The notes beneath the pieces were generated by a model, which was not told the origin of the DNA, did no database searches, and saw only the letters and a list, made by a program, of their open reading frames with translations. From Nonomuraea jiangxiensis (GTDB lineage Bacteria; Actinomycetota; Actinomycetes; Streptosporangiales; Streptosporangiaceae): a stretch of 64,000 nt of DNA. The first letter of the stretch is position 1, and each line of letters begins with the position of its first letter. This document shows positions 41,247 to 48,835 of this stretch, one piece after another. The stretch covers positions 100,845-164,844 of the forward strand of contig NZ_FNDJ01000024.1 of the NCBI RefSeq assembly GCF_900099965.1, in the 5' to 3' direction. The position numbers and the translations under genes were made by a program.

Positions 41247-42449
41247 GTGACCACTGAGTCCGCTGAGACGCTCCAGATCGCCCGCACTTGTCCGTACGCT
41301 CCGCCAGAGCAGCACCTTCGCCTCCTGCGCGAGCAGCCGGTCACCAAGGTCGCACTGCCCGGCGGTTCGGAGGCCTGGGTCGCCGCCCGCTATCAGGACA
41401 TCCGTACGGTGCTGAGCGACCCGCGCTTCAGCGCCAACCGCCGCCTCCCCAGCAGTCCCAGGCTGAACGGCGAGGTGATCCCGGGCGACTCGCCGCTGCC
41501 CAAGATGATGCTGGAGATGGACCCGCCCGAGCACGGCCCGGTCCGTCGCGCCGTGGTCGGGGAGTTCACCGTCAGGCGCATGGCGGCGCTGCGCCCGCGC
41601 ATCCAGCAGATCGTGGACGAGCACCTCGACGCCATGCTCGACGGCCCGCGCCCGGTGGACCTGGTGCGGGCGCTGGCCCTCCCGGTCCCCTCGCTGGTGA
41701 TCTGCGAGCTGCTCGGCGTGCCGTACGAGGATCACGACTTCTTCCAGGCGAACTCCGCGCAGTTGCTCGACCACCAGATCACGCCGCAGGAGAGGCAGCA
41801 CGCCTCCCTGGAGATCGCGATCTACCTGGACAAGCTGATCACGGCCAAGGAGGAGGACCCCACCGACGACCTGCTCGGCCGCCAGGTGATCAAGCAGCGC
41901 GAGAGCGGTGAGGTGGACCACGCCTCGCTGCTCAGCCTGGCGTTCCTGCTGCTGATCGCCGGGCACGAGACCACGGCGAACATGATCTCGCTGGGCACGT
42001 ACATGCTGCTGGAGCATCCCGAGGCGCTCGACGCGCTGCGCGCGGACCCGGCCAAGGCGCCGGGCGCCGTGGAGGAGCTGCTGCGGCACTTCACCATCGC
42101 CGAGTTCGCGATCGCGCGGGTGGCCATGGAGGACGTGGAGCTCGGCGGGACGGTGATCCCCGCGGGTTCGGGCGTGCTCACGCTGGCCAACGCGGGCAAC
42201 CGCGACCCGGAGGTGTTCGAGGACGCCGAGACGTTCGACATCGAGCGCGACGCCCGCAGCCACCTGGCCTTCGGCTTCGGCCCCCACCAGTGCCTGGGCC
42301 AGAGCCTGGCCCGCGTGGAGCTGGAGATCGTCTTCAACAGCCTGTTCCAGCGGATCCCCGGCCTGCGGCTGGCGGTCCCCGCCGAGCAGCTGACGTTCAA
42401 GGACCACTCCACCGTCTACGGGATGCACGAGCTGCCTGTCACCTGGTGA
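41247..42449 (+). CDS. Cytochrome P450, CYP105-like (400 aa)
   Basis: Third P450. The I-helix motif is AGHETTANMI and the haem loop FGFGPHQCLGQSLAR, with the cysteine at residue 349. The C-terminus YGMHELPVTW and the segment RIPGLRLAVPAEQLTFK are hallmarks of the actinobacterial CYP105 family, versatile enzymes that oxidise xenobiotics, vitamin D and macrolides. CYP105 genes are usually followed by a 3Fe-4S ferredoxin gene, but here a terminator follows instead. The GTG at 41247 is preferred over a TTG seven codons upstream because GGGGA precedes it. It is divergent from a TetR gene with a clear operator between them. Confidence 0.92.
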   Translation: MTTESAETLQIARTCPYAPPEQHLRLLREQPVTKVALPGGSEAWVAARYQDIRTVLSDPRFSANRRLPSSPRLNGEVIPGDSPLPKMMLEMDPPEHGPVRRAVVGEFTVRRMAALRPRIQQIVDEHLDAMLDGPRPVDLVRALALPVPSLVICELLGVPYEDHDFFQANSAQLLDHQITPQERQHASLEIAIYLDKLITAKEEDPTDDLLGRQVIKQRESGEVDHASLLSLAFLLLIAGHETTANMISLGTYMLLEHPEALDALRADPAKAPGAVEELLRHFTIAEFAIARVAMEDVELGGTVIPAGSGVLTLANAGNRDPEVFEDAETFDIERDARSHLAFGFGPHQCLGQSLARVELEIVFNSLFQRIPGLRLAVPAEQLTFKDHSTVYGMHELPVTW

Positions 42450-42485
42450 CCTGACCCGGTCGAACGGCTCCGGCGCGGCACACGG

Positions 42486-42516
42486 CAGGGGTACGGCGCC
42501 AGCCGCCGTACCCCTG
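42486..42516. terminator. Bidirectional hairpin terminator, 13-bp perfect stem
   Basis: CAGGGGTACGGCG (42486-42498) pairs perfectly with CGCCGTACCCCTG (42504-42516) around a five-base loop. It lies in the 72-base gap between the convergent P450 gene and the LLM-oxidoreductase operon. Confidence 0.8.
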
Positions 42517-42521
42517 ACCGG

Positions 42522-43571
42522 TCAGGTGAACGCCGGCATGATCTGGTCGTGGATCAGCCGGAGCTGGGTGTCCACGGTGGCCACCTCCGGCAGCTCCCGC
42601 CCCATGAACTGCTTGACCAGCGTCGCGTCGGTAATGGCCAGGATCATGTGGTTGACGCCCGACGGTTCGATCTCGCGCCTGATCTTGGCCACGCACTCCT
42701 CCGGCGTACCGGCGATGGACAGCCGCTCCCCCAGCTCGGGCGTGGTCAGCTCGATCGCCCTGGCGAGGTCGCCGGCGCCGAGGGCGTCGACGATCGGCTT
42801 CATCGCGCTCGGGTCGACGCCGTTGCGTTCGAGCTGCTCGGCGGGCATGGAGGAGGCGTACAGGCCGACCATGCTGCGGGCGGCCTCCTTCGCCACGGCC
42901 GAGTCCGGGCCGGTGGCGAAGACGACCCAGGCGCCGATGTCCATCGACGCGGGGTCCTTGCCCGCCTTCTCCGCGCCGGCCCGGAAGTGCTGGACCAGGT
43001 AGTCGTAGGCCTCGCGGGTGTAGCTGAGCGCGTGGTGCACGCCGTCGGAGTGCTCGCCGGCCGCCCGGAAGGAGCGCGGGCCGCGCATCGCGCCGAGTTT
43101 GACCGGCACACGCTCCTGCACCGGGCGGGCGAAGGTGAACAGGCCGCTGTACTTGAAGAACTCGCCGTCGTAGGTGATCGTGCCCTCGTCCAGCAGTGTG
43201 CGCACCACGTGCGCCGCCTCCTTCACGCGCGACAGCGGCCTGGTGACCGTCCAGTCGATGTTGTACTGGGCGAGCAGCCCGAAGTTGCCGCTGGACAGCA
43301 CCACCTCGGCCCGACCGTCGCTGAGCTCGTCGAGCGTGGCCGCCGCCTGGGCGATCAGGGTAGGTTCGCGCAGCACCACGGACGACACGCTGGGCCCGAA
43401 CCGGATCCGGGACGTCTGCTGCGCCGCGGCGGCGAACAGCAGCCACAGGTCCTTGTGCCAGGTCTCGTCGGCCGCGTAGCAGGCGTGGAAGCCGAGCTCG
43501 TCGGCCAGCCGGATGGACGCCAGCGACTCCCGCAGCGGGTAGTCGGGCAGCATCACGTAACTGAACTTCAT
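42522..43571 (-). CDS. LLM-class (luciferase-like) flavin-dependent oxidoreductase (349 aa)
   Basis: Bacterial-luciferase-fold TIM barrel of the type that uses F420 or FMN. It starts MKFSYVMLPDYPLRESLAS and has FGPSVSSVVLREPTLIAQAAATLDELSDGRA, the cofactor-binding block typical of F420-dependent reductases and flavin monooxygenases. It also has the helix GTPEECVAKIRREIEPSGV. The ATG at 43571 has AGGAGG seven bases upstream and overlaps the permease stop (ATGA). It is the last gene of the five-gene operon and ends at a strong terminator. The substrate is presumably the compound imported by the permease or a product of the FAD/Fe-S pair. Confidence 0.9.
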   Translation of the reverse strand: MKFSYVMLPDYPLRESLASIRLADELGFHACYAADETWHKDLWLLFAAAAQQTSRIRFGPSVSSVVLREPTLIAQAAATLDELSDGRAEVVLSSGNFGLLAQYNIDWTVTRPLSRVKEAAHVVRTLLDEGTITYDGEFFKYSGLFTFARPVQERVPVKLGAMRGPRSFRAAGEHSDGVHHALSYTREAYDYLVQHFRAGAEKAGKDPASMDIGAWVVFATGPDSAVAKEAARSMVGLYASSMPAEQLERNGVDPSAMKPIVDALGAGDLARAIELTTPELGERLSIAGTPEECVAKIRREIEPSGVNHMILAITDATLVKQFMGRELPEVATVDTQLRLIHDQIMPAFT

Positions 43572-45067
43572 CGTGTGACCTCCTGAGGGATGGCGTCACC
43601 CGAAGGGGCGTCGCCTTTGTCGTACGGCCTGGCGACCAGCAGGTAGACCAGCCCGGCGGCGACCACCACCAGCCCGGACAGGGCCACCAGGTAGTTGTCG
43701 TACCAGGGGGCGCCGGGCGTTCTCGGCCAGGCCATGTTGGCGATGGCGAGCACTCCGTAGGCCAGCGCGGCCACGTTCACGGCGAGCCCCGCGCGGCCCA
43801 GCGTGAACGGCCCGGCCGGGCGCCAGCCGCGCACCCGGGCCCGCAACGCCGCCAGGACCACCATCTGGAAGCCCAGGTAGATGCCGAGCACCGCGAATGA
43901 AATGATCTTGACGAGGGCGTCCTCCGACACGATGGAGCCCAGCACGACCAGCGCGGGCACGACGGCGGCGACCAGGAGCGCGTTCGGCGGGATACGCCTG
44001 ACCGGGGAGAACCGCCGGAACGCGCGGCTGCCCGCGATCATGTCGTCGCGGGCGTAGGAGTAGAGCAGCCGGCTCGCCGCCGCCTGCAGGCTGAGCGCGC
44101 ACGACAGGAACGACAGCAGCACCACGCCGAGCACGACCTTGAGGCCGGTGGCGCCGAACGCGGTGGTCAGGACGTTCGTGACGGGGTCGGCGTCCGTGCC
44201 GGAGACGACGGCGGCGAAGTCGGGAACGGCGAGTAACAGCGCGAGGCAGACGAACGTCGCGGCGGCACCGCCCACGTAGATGGTCATGCGCATGGCCTTG
44301 GGGATGCGCCGGGTCGGGTCGGGCACCTCCTCGGCCACGTCACCACACGCCTCGAACCCGTAATACTGAAATATCCCGATAAGCCCGGCGGCCAGGAAAG
44401 CGGTGAAATATCCGGACCCCGACCCCGCGCCGAATGAGTCGAACAGCACCCCGAGCCCGTGGTGCCGCTGGGTGAACAGCAGCCACCCGCCCACGGCCAG
44501 CGCCCCGACCAGCTCGGCGGCGAACCCGACGATCGCCGCCACCGCCAGCACCCGCGTCCCGGCCAGGTTGACGGCCAGCGCCACGGCCAGAATGACCAGC
44601 GCGCACAGGACCGTGTTCCCCGCGCCGGCCTCGATCCCGAGGAACGCCGCCAGGTACGGCCCCGCCCCGTACGCCACGCTCGCGATCGTCACCAGCAGCG
44701 CGACCAGGTACACCCAGCCCGCCATCCAGGCCCACCGCCGCCCCCACAGCCGCCTGGCCCAGGGGTAGATGCCGCCGGTCAGCGGATACTGCGAGACGAT
44801 CTCACCGAAGACCAGCGCCACCAGGAACTGCCCGGCGCCCACGATGAGCAGGCTCCAGATCATCGGCGGGCCGCCGACGGCCAGCGACGAGGCGAACAAC
44901 GTGTAGATCCCGACCACGGGAGACAGGTACGTGAAGCCGAGCGAGAAGTTGGCCCACAAGCTCATGTCCCTGCGGAACTCGGAGCTGTAACCGAGGTCGG
45001 CCAGCCGGGCGTCGTCCGTCCGGCTCGGCGGGGCGTCGCCCGGCGGGGGGTCACTCGTCGAGGTCAT
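43568..45067 (-). CDS. APC-family amino acid/amine permease (499 aa)
   Basis: Twelve-helix secondary transporter of the amino acid-polyamine-organocation superfamily. Family marks include SLGFTYLSPVVGIYTLFA in helix 1, GEIVSQYPLTGGIYPWARRLWG, the motif YYGFEACGDVAEEVPDPTRRIPKAM and SRLLYSYARDDM. The pattern resembles GABA/amino acid permeases of the AAT or ACT groups. The ATG at 45067 lies 17 bases inside the preceding 84-residue gene, and its stop overlaps the LLM gene. It is probably the uptake step of the pathway encoded by the operon, pointing to an amino acid or amine as substrate. Confidence 0.92.
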   Translation of the reverse strand: MTSTSDPPPGDAPPSRTDDARLADLGYSSEFRRDMSLWANFSLGFTYLSPVVGIYTLFASSLAVGGPPMIWSLLIVGAGQFLVALVFGEIVSQYPLTGGIYPWARRLWGRRWAWMAGWVYLVALLVTIASVAYGAGPYLAAFLGIEAGAGNTVLCALVILAVALAVNLAGTRVLAVAAIVGFAAELVGALAVGGWLLFTQRHHGLGVLFDSFGAGSGSGYFTAFLAAGLIGIFQYYGFEACGDVAEEVPDPTRRIPKAMRMTIYVGGAAATFVCLALLLAVPDFAAVVSGTDADPVTNVLTTAFGATGLKVVLGVVLLSFLSCALSLQAAASRLLYSYARDDMIAGSRAFRRFSPVRRIPPNALLVAAVVPALVVLGSIVSEDALVKIISFAVLGIYLGFQMVVLAALRARVRGWRPAGPFTLGRAGLAVNVAALAYGVLAIANMAWPRTPGAPWYDNYLVALSGLVVVAAGLVYLLVARPYDKGDAPSGDAIPQEVTR

Positions 45068-45305
45068 GGAGGAGCTCCTCGCCGGAGAGCACCTTGTCCG
45101 CGAAGTGCCGGTGCATCCAGGCCAGGTGGTCGGCCCGGGACCGGACCAGGCGCAGCGTGTCCCAGTTGGGGAAGTCCTGCTGCGTCACGTGGTCGGTCAT
45201 GAGGGCGGGCTCGACCTCGAAGACGTGCTCGAACCGGGTGATCGCCACGTCCGTCACCCGCCGGGCCGGTGGAGGCGACATCTCATCCTGATAGCGATAT
45301 TTCAC
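45051..45305 (-). CDS. Unrecognised 84-residue operon protein
   Basis: The GTG at 45305 overlaps the FAD-oxidase stop (GTGA), and the stop lies 17 bases inside the permease gene, so it is embedded in the operon. The sequence is acidic to neutral with many His and Asp residues: TRFEHVFEVEPALMTDHVTQ, then DHLAWMHRHFADKVLSGEEL. There is no cysteine, membrane segment or signal peptide. I recognise no family. The HxxWMHRHF pattern could bind metal or haem, or the protein may be a small subunit of the FAD/Fe-S complex. The overlaps on both sides argue that it is real. Confidence 0.7.
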   Translation of the reverse strand: MKYRYQDEMSPPPARRVTDVAITRFEHVFEVEPALMTDHVTQQDFPNWDTLRLVRSRADHLAWMHRHFADKVLSGEELLHDLDE

Positions 45306-46801
45306 GATTTCTCCGCATATGCCTGATCGAGCAGGTACTTTCCGGGGTTCATGATGTTGTTCGGGTCGATGGCCCGTTTGATGGCGAGCATCACGTCGTA
45401 CCCGCCGCCGAGCTCCTCGGGCACCAGGTCCACCTCGCCCGCGCGGCAGGAGCCGTGGCAGGCGCTGATCGAGCCGCCGTGGGCCAGCGTCACGGCGGCG
45501 AGGTCGCGCTTGGCCCGTACCCATGCCTCCCAGGCGGCGTCGTCGAGCCGCTGCTCCCAGATGCCGATGTCGATCTCGGTGAGGTAGTCGGCGCCGGTCG
45601 CGCCGTTGGTGTAGGCGAACATGCCCCAGTCGTCGAACACGTCGCTCTCGCGCCTGAGCCGGTCGGCGATCTCGTGCCAGGCCAGCCGTACGGCGGGCAG
45701 GTTCGTGTAGTTGATCGAGGCGTCCTCGCAGTGCCAGCTCATCGGCACGACCTGGCCCGACCGCGTACGACCGTGCAGCGGCGTGGCGTACCTGTCGTGC
45801 CTGGCCGCCCAGTCGCCCTCGGAGATCTCGTCACCCAGGTAACGGGCGCCGAGCGAGCGGGCGATGCGCAGCAGCCGCCTGCCGCCGGCCCTGACCTCGT
45901 CCTCGTAGCCGTACAGCGCGGCGCACACCAGCGCCTTCACCGACGACGGCTGCGGGATGTAGGCCTCGTCGTCGCGCCGCAGATAGTCGACCTTCCACTC
46001 GTCGAACAGCACCGCCCCGGCGAACGTGGCCACGCCCGCCCGCGCCAGCGCCCCGACCGCGCGGTAGGCACTGTCGTAGTCCTCGAACGCCCAGAACGGC
46101 GAGAACTCCGCCTCCGGCTTCGGGAACAGCTTCAGCGTCGCCTCGGAGGCGATGCCGAGCGTGCCCTGGTGGCCCATGAACAGGTGCTTGAGCTGGTAGC
46201 CGCTGGAGCTCTTGGTGATCTTCCGCCCGATGCCGTCGCCGACGTGGATGACCCGGCCGCCCGGCAGCACGTGGTCGAAGCTGAGCACCAGGTCGCGGGT
46301 GTGGCCGTAGCGGGAGCCGATCAGCGACCAGCCGCTGGTGCCGATCCGGCCGCCGACCAGCGAGCACGGGTAGGACGCCGGATCGTCCGGATAGATCAGT
46401 CCGTGCCGGCCGAGGACCTCGTTGAGTTTGAGCGCGTTGATGCCGGTGCCGACCGTACAGGTGCGGTTGTCGAGGTCGATCTCCTTGATCTGGTTGATCC
46501 GCTTGACGTCCACGACGATGCCGCCGCGCAGCGGCACCGCGCCGTCGGTCAGCCCCGTGCCGCCGTCGCGCGGCACGACCGGGATGCGCAGGCTGTCGGC
46601 CAGCCTGAGCACCTCCGCGACCTCCTCGGTGGAGGCCGGCAGCACGACCAGGTCCGGCATGCGCTCGGCCCACCGGTGCACGGGGAACGGCGCGGGCACG
46701 CGCGTCCGGTTGAGCCGGTCGGCCCGGCCGGTCAGCACGTGCTCGGGGCCGAGGATCTGCCTCAGCTCCGCCAGTACGGGGTCGCCGAGCAGGACCGTCA
46801 T
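45302..46801 (-). CDS. FAD-linked oxidase, GlcD/VAO family, with atypical active-site loop (499 aa)
   Basis: Flavoprotein of the vanillyl-alcohol oxidase/PCMH fold. FAD-binding segments are PRDGGTGLTDGAVPLRGGIV, then ASYPCSLVGGRIGTSGWS and MGHQGTLGIASEATLKLFP. The C-terminal substrate domain ends with AIDPNNIMNPGKYLLD. Where GlcD-like enzymes have GEHGIG, this one reads SACHGSCRAGEVDLV, with two cysteines around the histidine. That suggests a distinct substrate or a different flavin linkage. The ATG at 46801 overlaps the Fe-S gene stop (ATGA). It probably passes electrons to the Fe-S protein encoded just upstream. Confidence 0.9.
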   Translation of the reverse strand: MTVLLGDPVLAELRQILGPEHVLTGRADRLNRTRVPAPFPVHRWAERMPDLVVLPASTEEVAEVLRLADSLRIPVVPRDGGTGLTDGAVPLRGGIVVDVKRINQIKEIDLDNRTCTVGTGINALKLNEVLGRHGLIYPDDPASYPCSLVGGRIGTSGWSLIGSRYGHTRDLVLSFDHVLPGGRVIHVGDGIGRKITKSSSGYQLKHLFMGHQGTLGIASEATLKLFPKPEAEFSPFWAFEDYDSAYRAVGALARAGVATFAGAVLFDEWKVDYLRRDDEAYIPQPSSVKALVCAALYGYEDEVRAGGRRLLRIARSLGARYLGDEISEGDWAARHDRYATPLHGRTRSGQVVPMSWHCEDASINYTNLPAVRLAWHEIADRLRRESDVFDDWGMFAYTNGATGADYLTEIDIGIWEQRLDDAAWEAWVRAKRDLAAVTLAHGGSISACHGSCRAGEVDLVPEELGGGYDVMLAIKRAIDPNNIMNPGKYLLDQAYAEKS

Positions 46802-48012
46802 GGGGCCACCCCCAGCGACTCGGCCAGCAGTTCGTGCAGGTCCACGACGTCGATCGAGCGGGCCCGGCCGGCCTCCGACAGCGGCCGCTCCGACCACGGG
46901 CAGGCGCTGACCAGAGTGTCCACGCCCAGCTCCGCGGCCTTCCCGACGCGCTGCTCGCTGATCCGCGCGGTCAGCTCCGGCTTCTCGACCGGCAGCCCGC
47001 CGCCCGCGCCCGAGCAGTACGACCACTGCGTCACCCGGTCCACGTCGTGGAAGGTCAGCCCGGGGATCGCCCGCAGGATCTCCCGCGGCTCCCGCCAGAC
47101 GCCCTTGCGCTTGTTGAGCCGGCACGGGTCGTGGTAAGTCACCGTACGCTCGACCGGGACGTGCGGCGTCAGCCTGCCCTCCCTGATGAGCTCCGCCAGC
47201 AACTCCACGACCAGCACGATCTCGATGTCGTAGGCGTCGCCGAAGTAGGCCGGATAGTCCTCCGTGAACGTGACGTAGTCGTGCGGGTCGAGCACCAGCA
47301 CCCGGCGCACCCCGCCCGCCCGCCAGTCGTCCAGGTTGTGCCGGGCGAACCGGCGCGCCTGCTCCTCGTAGCCCATCTCGGCCGCCGGGCCGCCGCAGCA
47401 CCACTGCTCGTGCATCAGCCCGAACTTGTAACCGGCGAGGTTCAGGATCCGGGCCACGGCGCGCGGCACGGACGTGCGGTGGAAGGCCGCCTCGCAGTCG
47501 ACGAACAGGATGGTCTCGCCGCCGATCGGCAGGTCCAGCCCGGCGGCCCAGTCGCGCACCCGTGCCTGGTCGACCGGGGTGCCGTTCAGCACCGGCTCGT
47601 GTCCGCGCTCGTCGGTGAGCAGGTTCCAGCGCTGCCAGGCCGGCTGGTGCACGCCCTGCCTGACGGCCAGCCCGCGTACGGCCTTGACCAGGTCGACCGT
47701 ACGCGTGCGGAAGCGGTAGAAGTCGCCGGTGAACAGCGAGTTGGGGCAGCGCAGCTCGCAGGCGCCGCATCCGGTGCAGTTGACGTAGTCGGCCGCGACG
47801 TCCGCGATCTCCAGCTCGCCCTGCTCCATCGCGACGACGTTGGCGTGGAAGGCGGTGGGACTCCAGGACTCGTTCCGCGTGACCTGCGTGACCGGGCAGA
47901 CCTCGCGGCAGAACTTGTGGCCCGAGGAGAAACAGTTGTAGGCGGCGTTCCGCCACTCCTCGGCGAACCTCTTCTCCGGCGTCGTCTCCGGCCTCTTCTC
48001 GGGATCCGGCAT
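46798..48012 (-). CDS. Fe-S (CCG-domain) electron-transfer protein, GlcF-like (404 aa)
   Basis: First gene of the five-gene operon. N-terminal iron-sulfur ligands are NCFSSGHKFCREVCPV and NCTGCGACELRCPNS (a classical CxxCxxCxxxCP). The C-terminal half has heterodisulfide-reductase-like CCG motifs: HEQWCCGGPAAEMG, YHDPCRLNKRKG and SYCSGAGGGLP. Such subunits move electrons from FAD dehydrogenases to quinone. The ATG at 48012 has GGAGG four bases upstream. Only 72 bases separate it from the divergent GntR gene, and an inverted repeat in that gap is the likely control site. Confidence 0.9.
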   Translation of the reverse strand: MPDPEKRPETTPEKRFAEEWRNAAYNCFSSGHKFCREVCPVTQVTRNESWSPTAFHANVVAMEQGELEIADVAADYVNCTGCGACELRCPNSLFTGDFYRFRTRTVDLVKAVRGLAVRQGVHQPAWQRWNLLTDERGHEPVLNGTPVDQARVRDWAAGLDLPIGGETILFVDCEAAFHRTSVPRAVARILNLAGYKFGLMHEQWCCGGPAAEMGYEEQARRFARHNLDDWRAGGVRRVLVLDPHDYVTFTEDYPAYFGDAYDIEIVLVVELLAELIREGRLTPHVPVERTVTYHDPCRLNKRKGVWREPREILRAIPGLTFHDVDRVTQWSYCSGAGGGLPVEKPELTARISEQRVGKAAELGVDTLVSACPWSERPLSEAGRARSIDVVDLHELLAESLGVAP

Positions 48013-48039
48013 GGGGCCTCCCTGGGGGGCGGGTTGAGA

Positions 48040-48077
48040 TTGAAACTATGAGTTCATATTTCAAAAGGCAATATGCT
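48040..48077. promoter_or_regulatory. GntR operator and leaderless promoter between the Fe-S operon and gntR
   Basis: TTGAAACTATGA (48040-48051) and TCATATTTCAA (48054-48064) form a near-perfect inverted repeat with one extra base. Its core TATGA-GT-TCATA (48047-48058) is perfect. TATGCT (48072-48077) is a good -10 box ending seven bases before the GTG at 48085. The AT-rich block sits where it could control both the operon at 48012 and the gntR gene. Confidence 0.7.
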
Positions 48078-48084
48078 GGACCGT

Positions 48085-48825
48085 GTGAGCCAGCTCCCCA
48101 AGGCGGCGGTCTTCGCCCCGGTCGACGATGGTTCCGGCCGGGTGGAGGTCGTGGTGCGCCGGCTGGCCGAGGCGATCGCGCTCGGCCTCATCGCCGACGG
48201 CGACCAGCTCCCCGCCGAGCTGGAGCTGGCCAACGCGCTCAAGGTCTCCACCGTGACGCTGCGCGCGGCCCTGGCCGCCCTGCGCGAGCGCGGGCTGGTC
48301 GAGACCCGCAGGGGGCGCGGCGGCGGCACGTTCGTGCTCGCGCCCGCCAACCCGTCCACCGCCCGGCTGCGCCGCCGCCTGCGGGAGCTCAGCACCTCGG
48401 AGCTGCGCGAGATCGGCGACTACCGCTCCGCGATCGCGGGCACCGCCGCCCGGCTGGCCGCCCTGCGGGCCTCCGCCGACAACGTCGCGCGCCTGCGCCA
48501 GGTCCTCGGCCGCCTCGACGCCGCGACCTCCGTCGGCGACCGCCGCCGCGCCGACGGCCGCTTCCACATCGAGGTCGCCGCCGCCGCCCAGTCCGTACGG
48601 CTGACGCGCGCCGAGATCGACATCCAGGCCGAGGTGGGCGAGCTGCTCTGGCTCCCGTACGGGGAGGCCGTCGACCCGCGGGAGGTGGTGCGCAGCCACA
48701 CACAGGTGATCGACGCCATCGAGGCCCGCGACCCGGCCCGGGCCAGGGCGCTGACCGAGGAGCACCTCGACAAAGGGATAGAGCGTCTGATGGAGTTCCA
48801 TTGGCGGCTCGTCGCATCCGGGTGA
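48085..48825 (+). CDS. GntR-family (FCD) transcriptional regulator (246 aa)
   Basis: The winged HTH occupies residues about 20-90 (VVVRRLAEAIALGLIADGDQLP, ELANALKVSTVTLRAALAALRERG, then GRGGGTFV). A helical FCD ligand domain follows (LREIGDYRSAIAGTAARLAAL, GRFHIEVAAAAQS, HTQVIDAIEARDPARARAL). The GTG at 48085 is chosen over an ATG four codons upstream because TATGCT overlaps that ATG and lies seven bases before the GTG. It is divergent from the Fe-S/FAD/permease operon, which it probably represses. A soluble Cache-domain gene follows after 10 bases. Confidence 0.9.
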   Translation: MSQLPKAAVFAPVDDGSGRVEVVVRRLAEAIALGLIADGDQLPAELELANALKVSTVTLRAALAALRERGLVETRRGRGGGTFVLAPANPSTARLRRRLRELSTSELREIGDYRSAIAGTAARLAALRASADNVARLRQVLGRLDAATSVGDRRRADGRFHIEVAAAAQSVRLTRAEIDIQAEVGELLWLPYGEAVDPREVVRSHTQVIDAIEARDPARARALTEEHLDKGIERLMEFHWRLVASG

Positions 48826-48835
48826 GGAGGCAACG

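Noticed and set aside
208..42449. Secondary-metabolite gene cluster because of three P450 genes
   Set aside because: No polyketide synthase, NRPS, terpene synthase or tailoring set lies between them. The P450s are tens of kilobases apart and each sits in its own local context.
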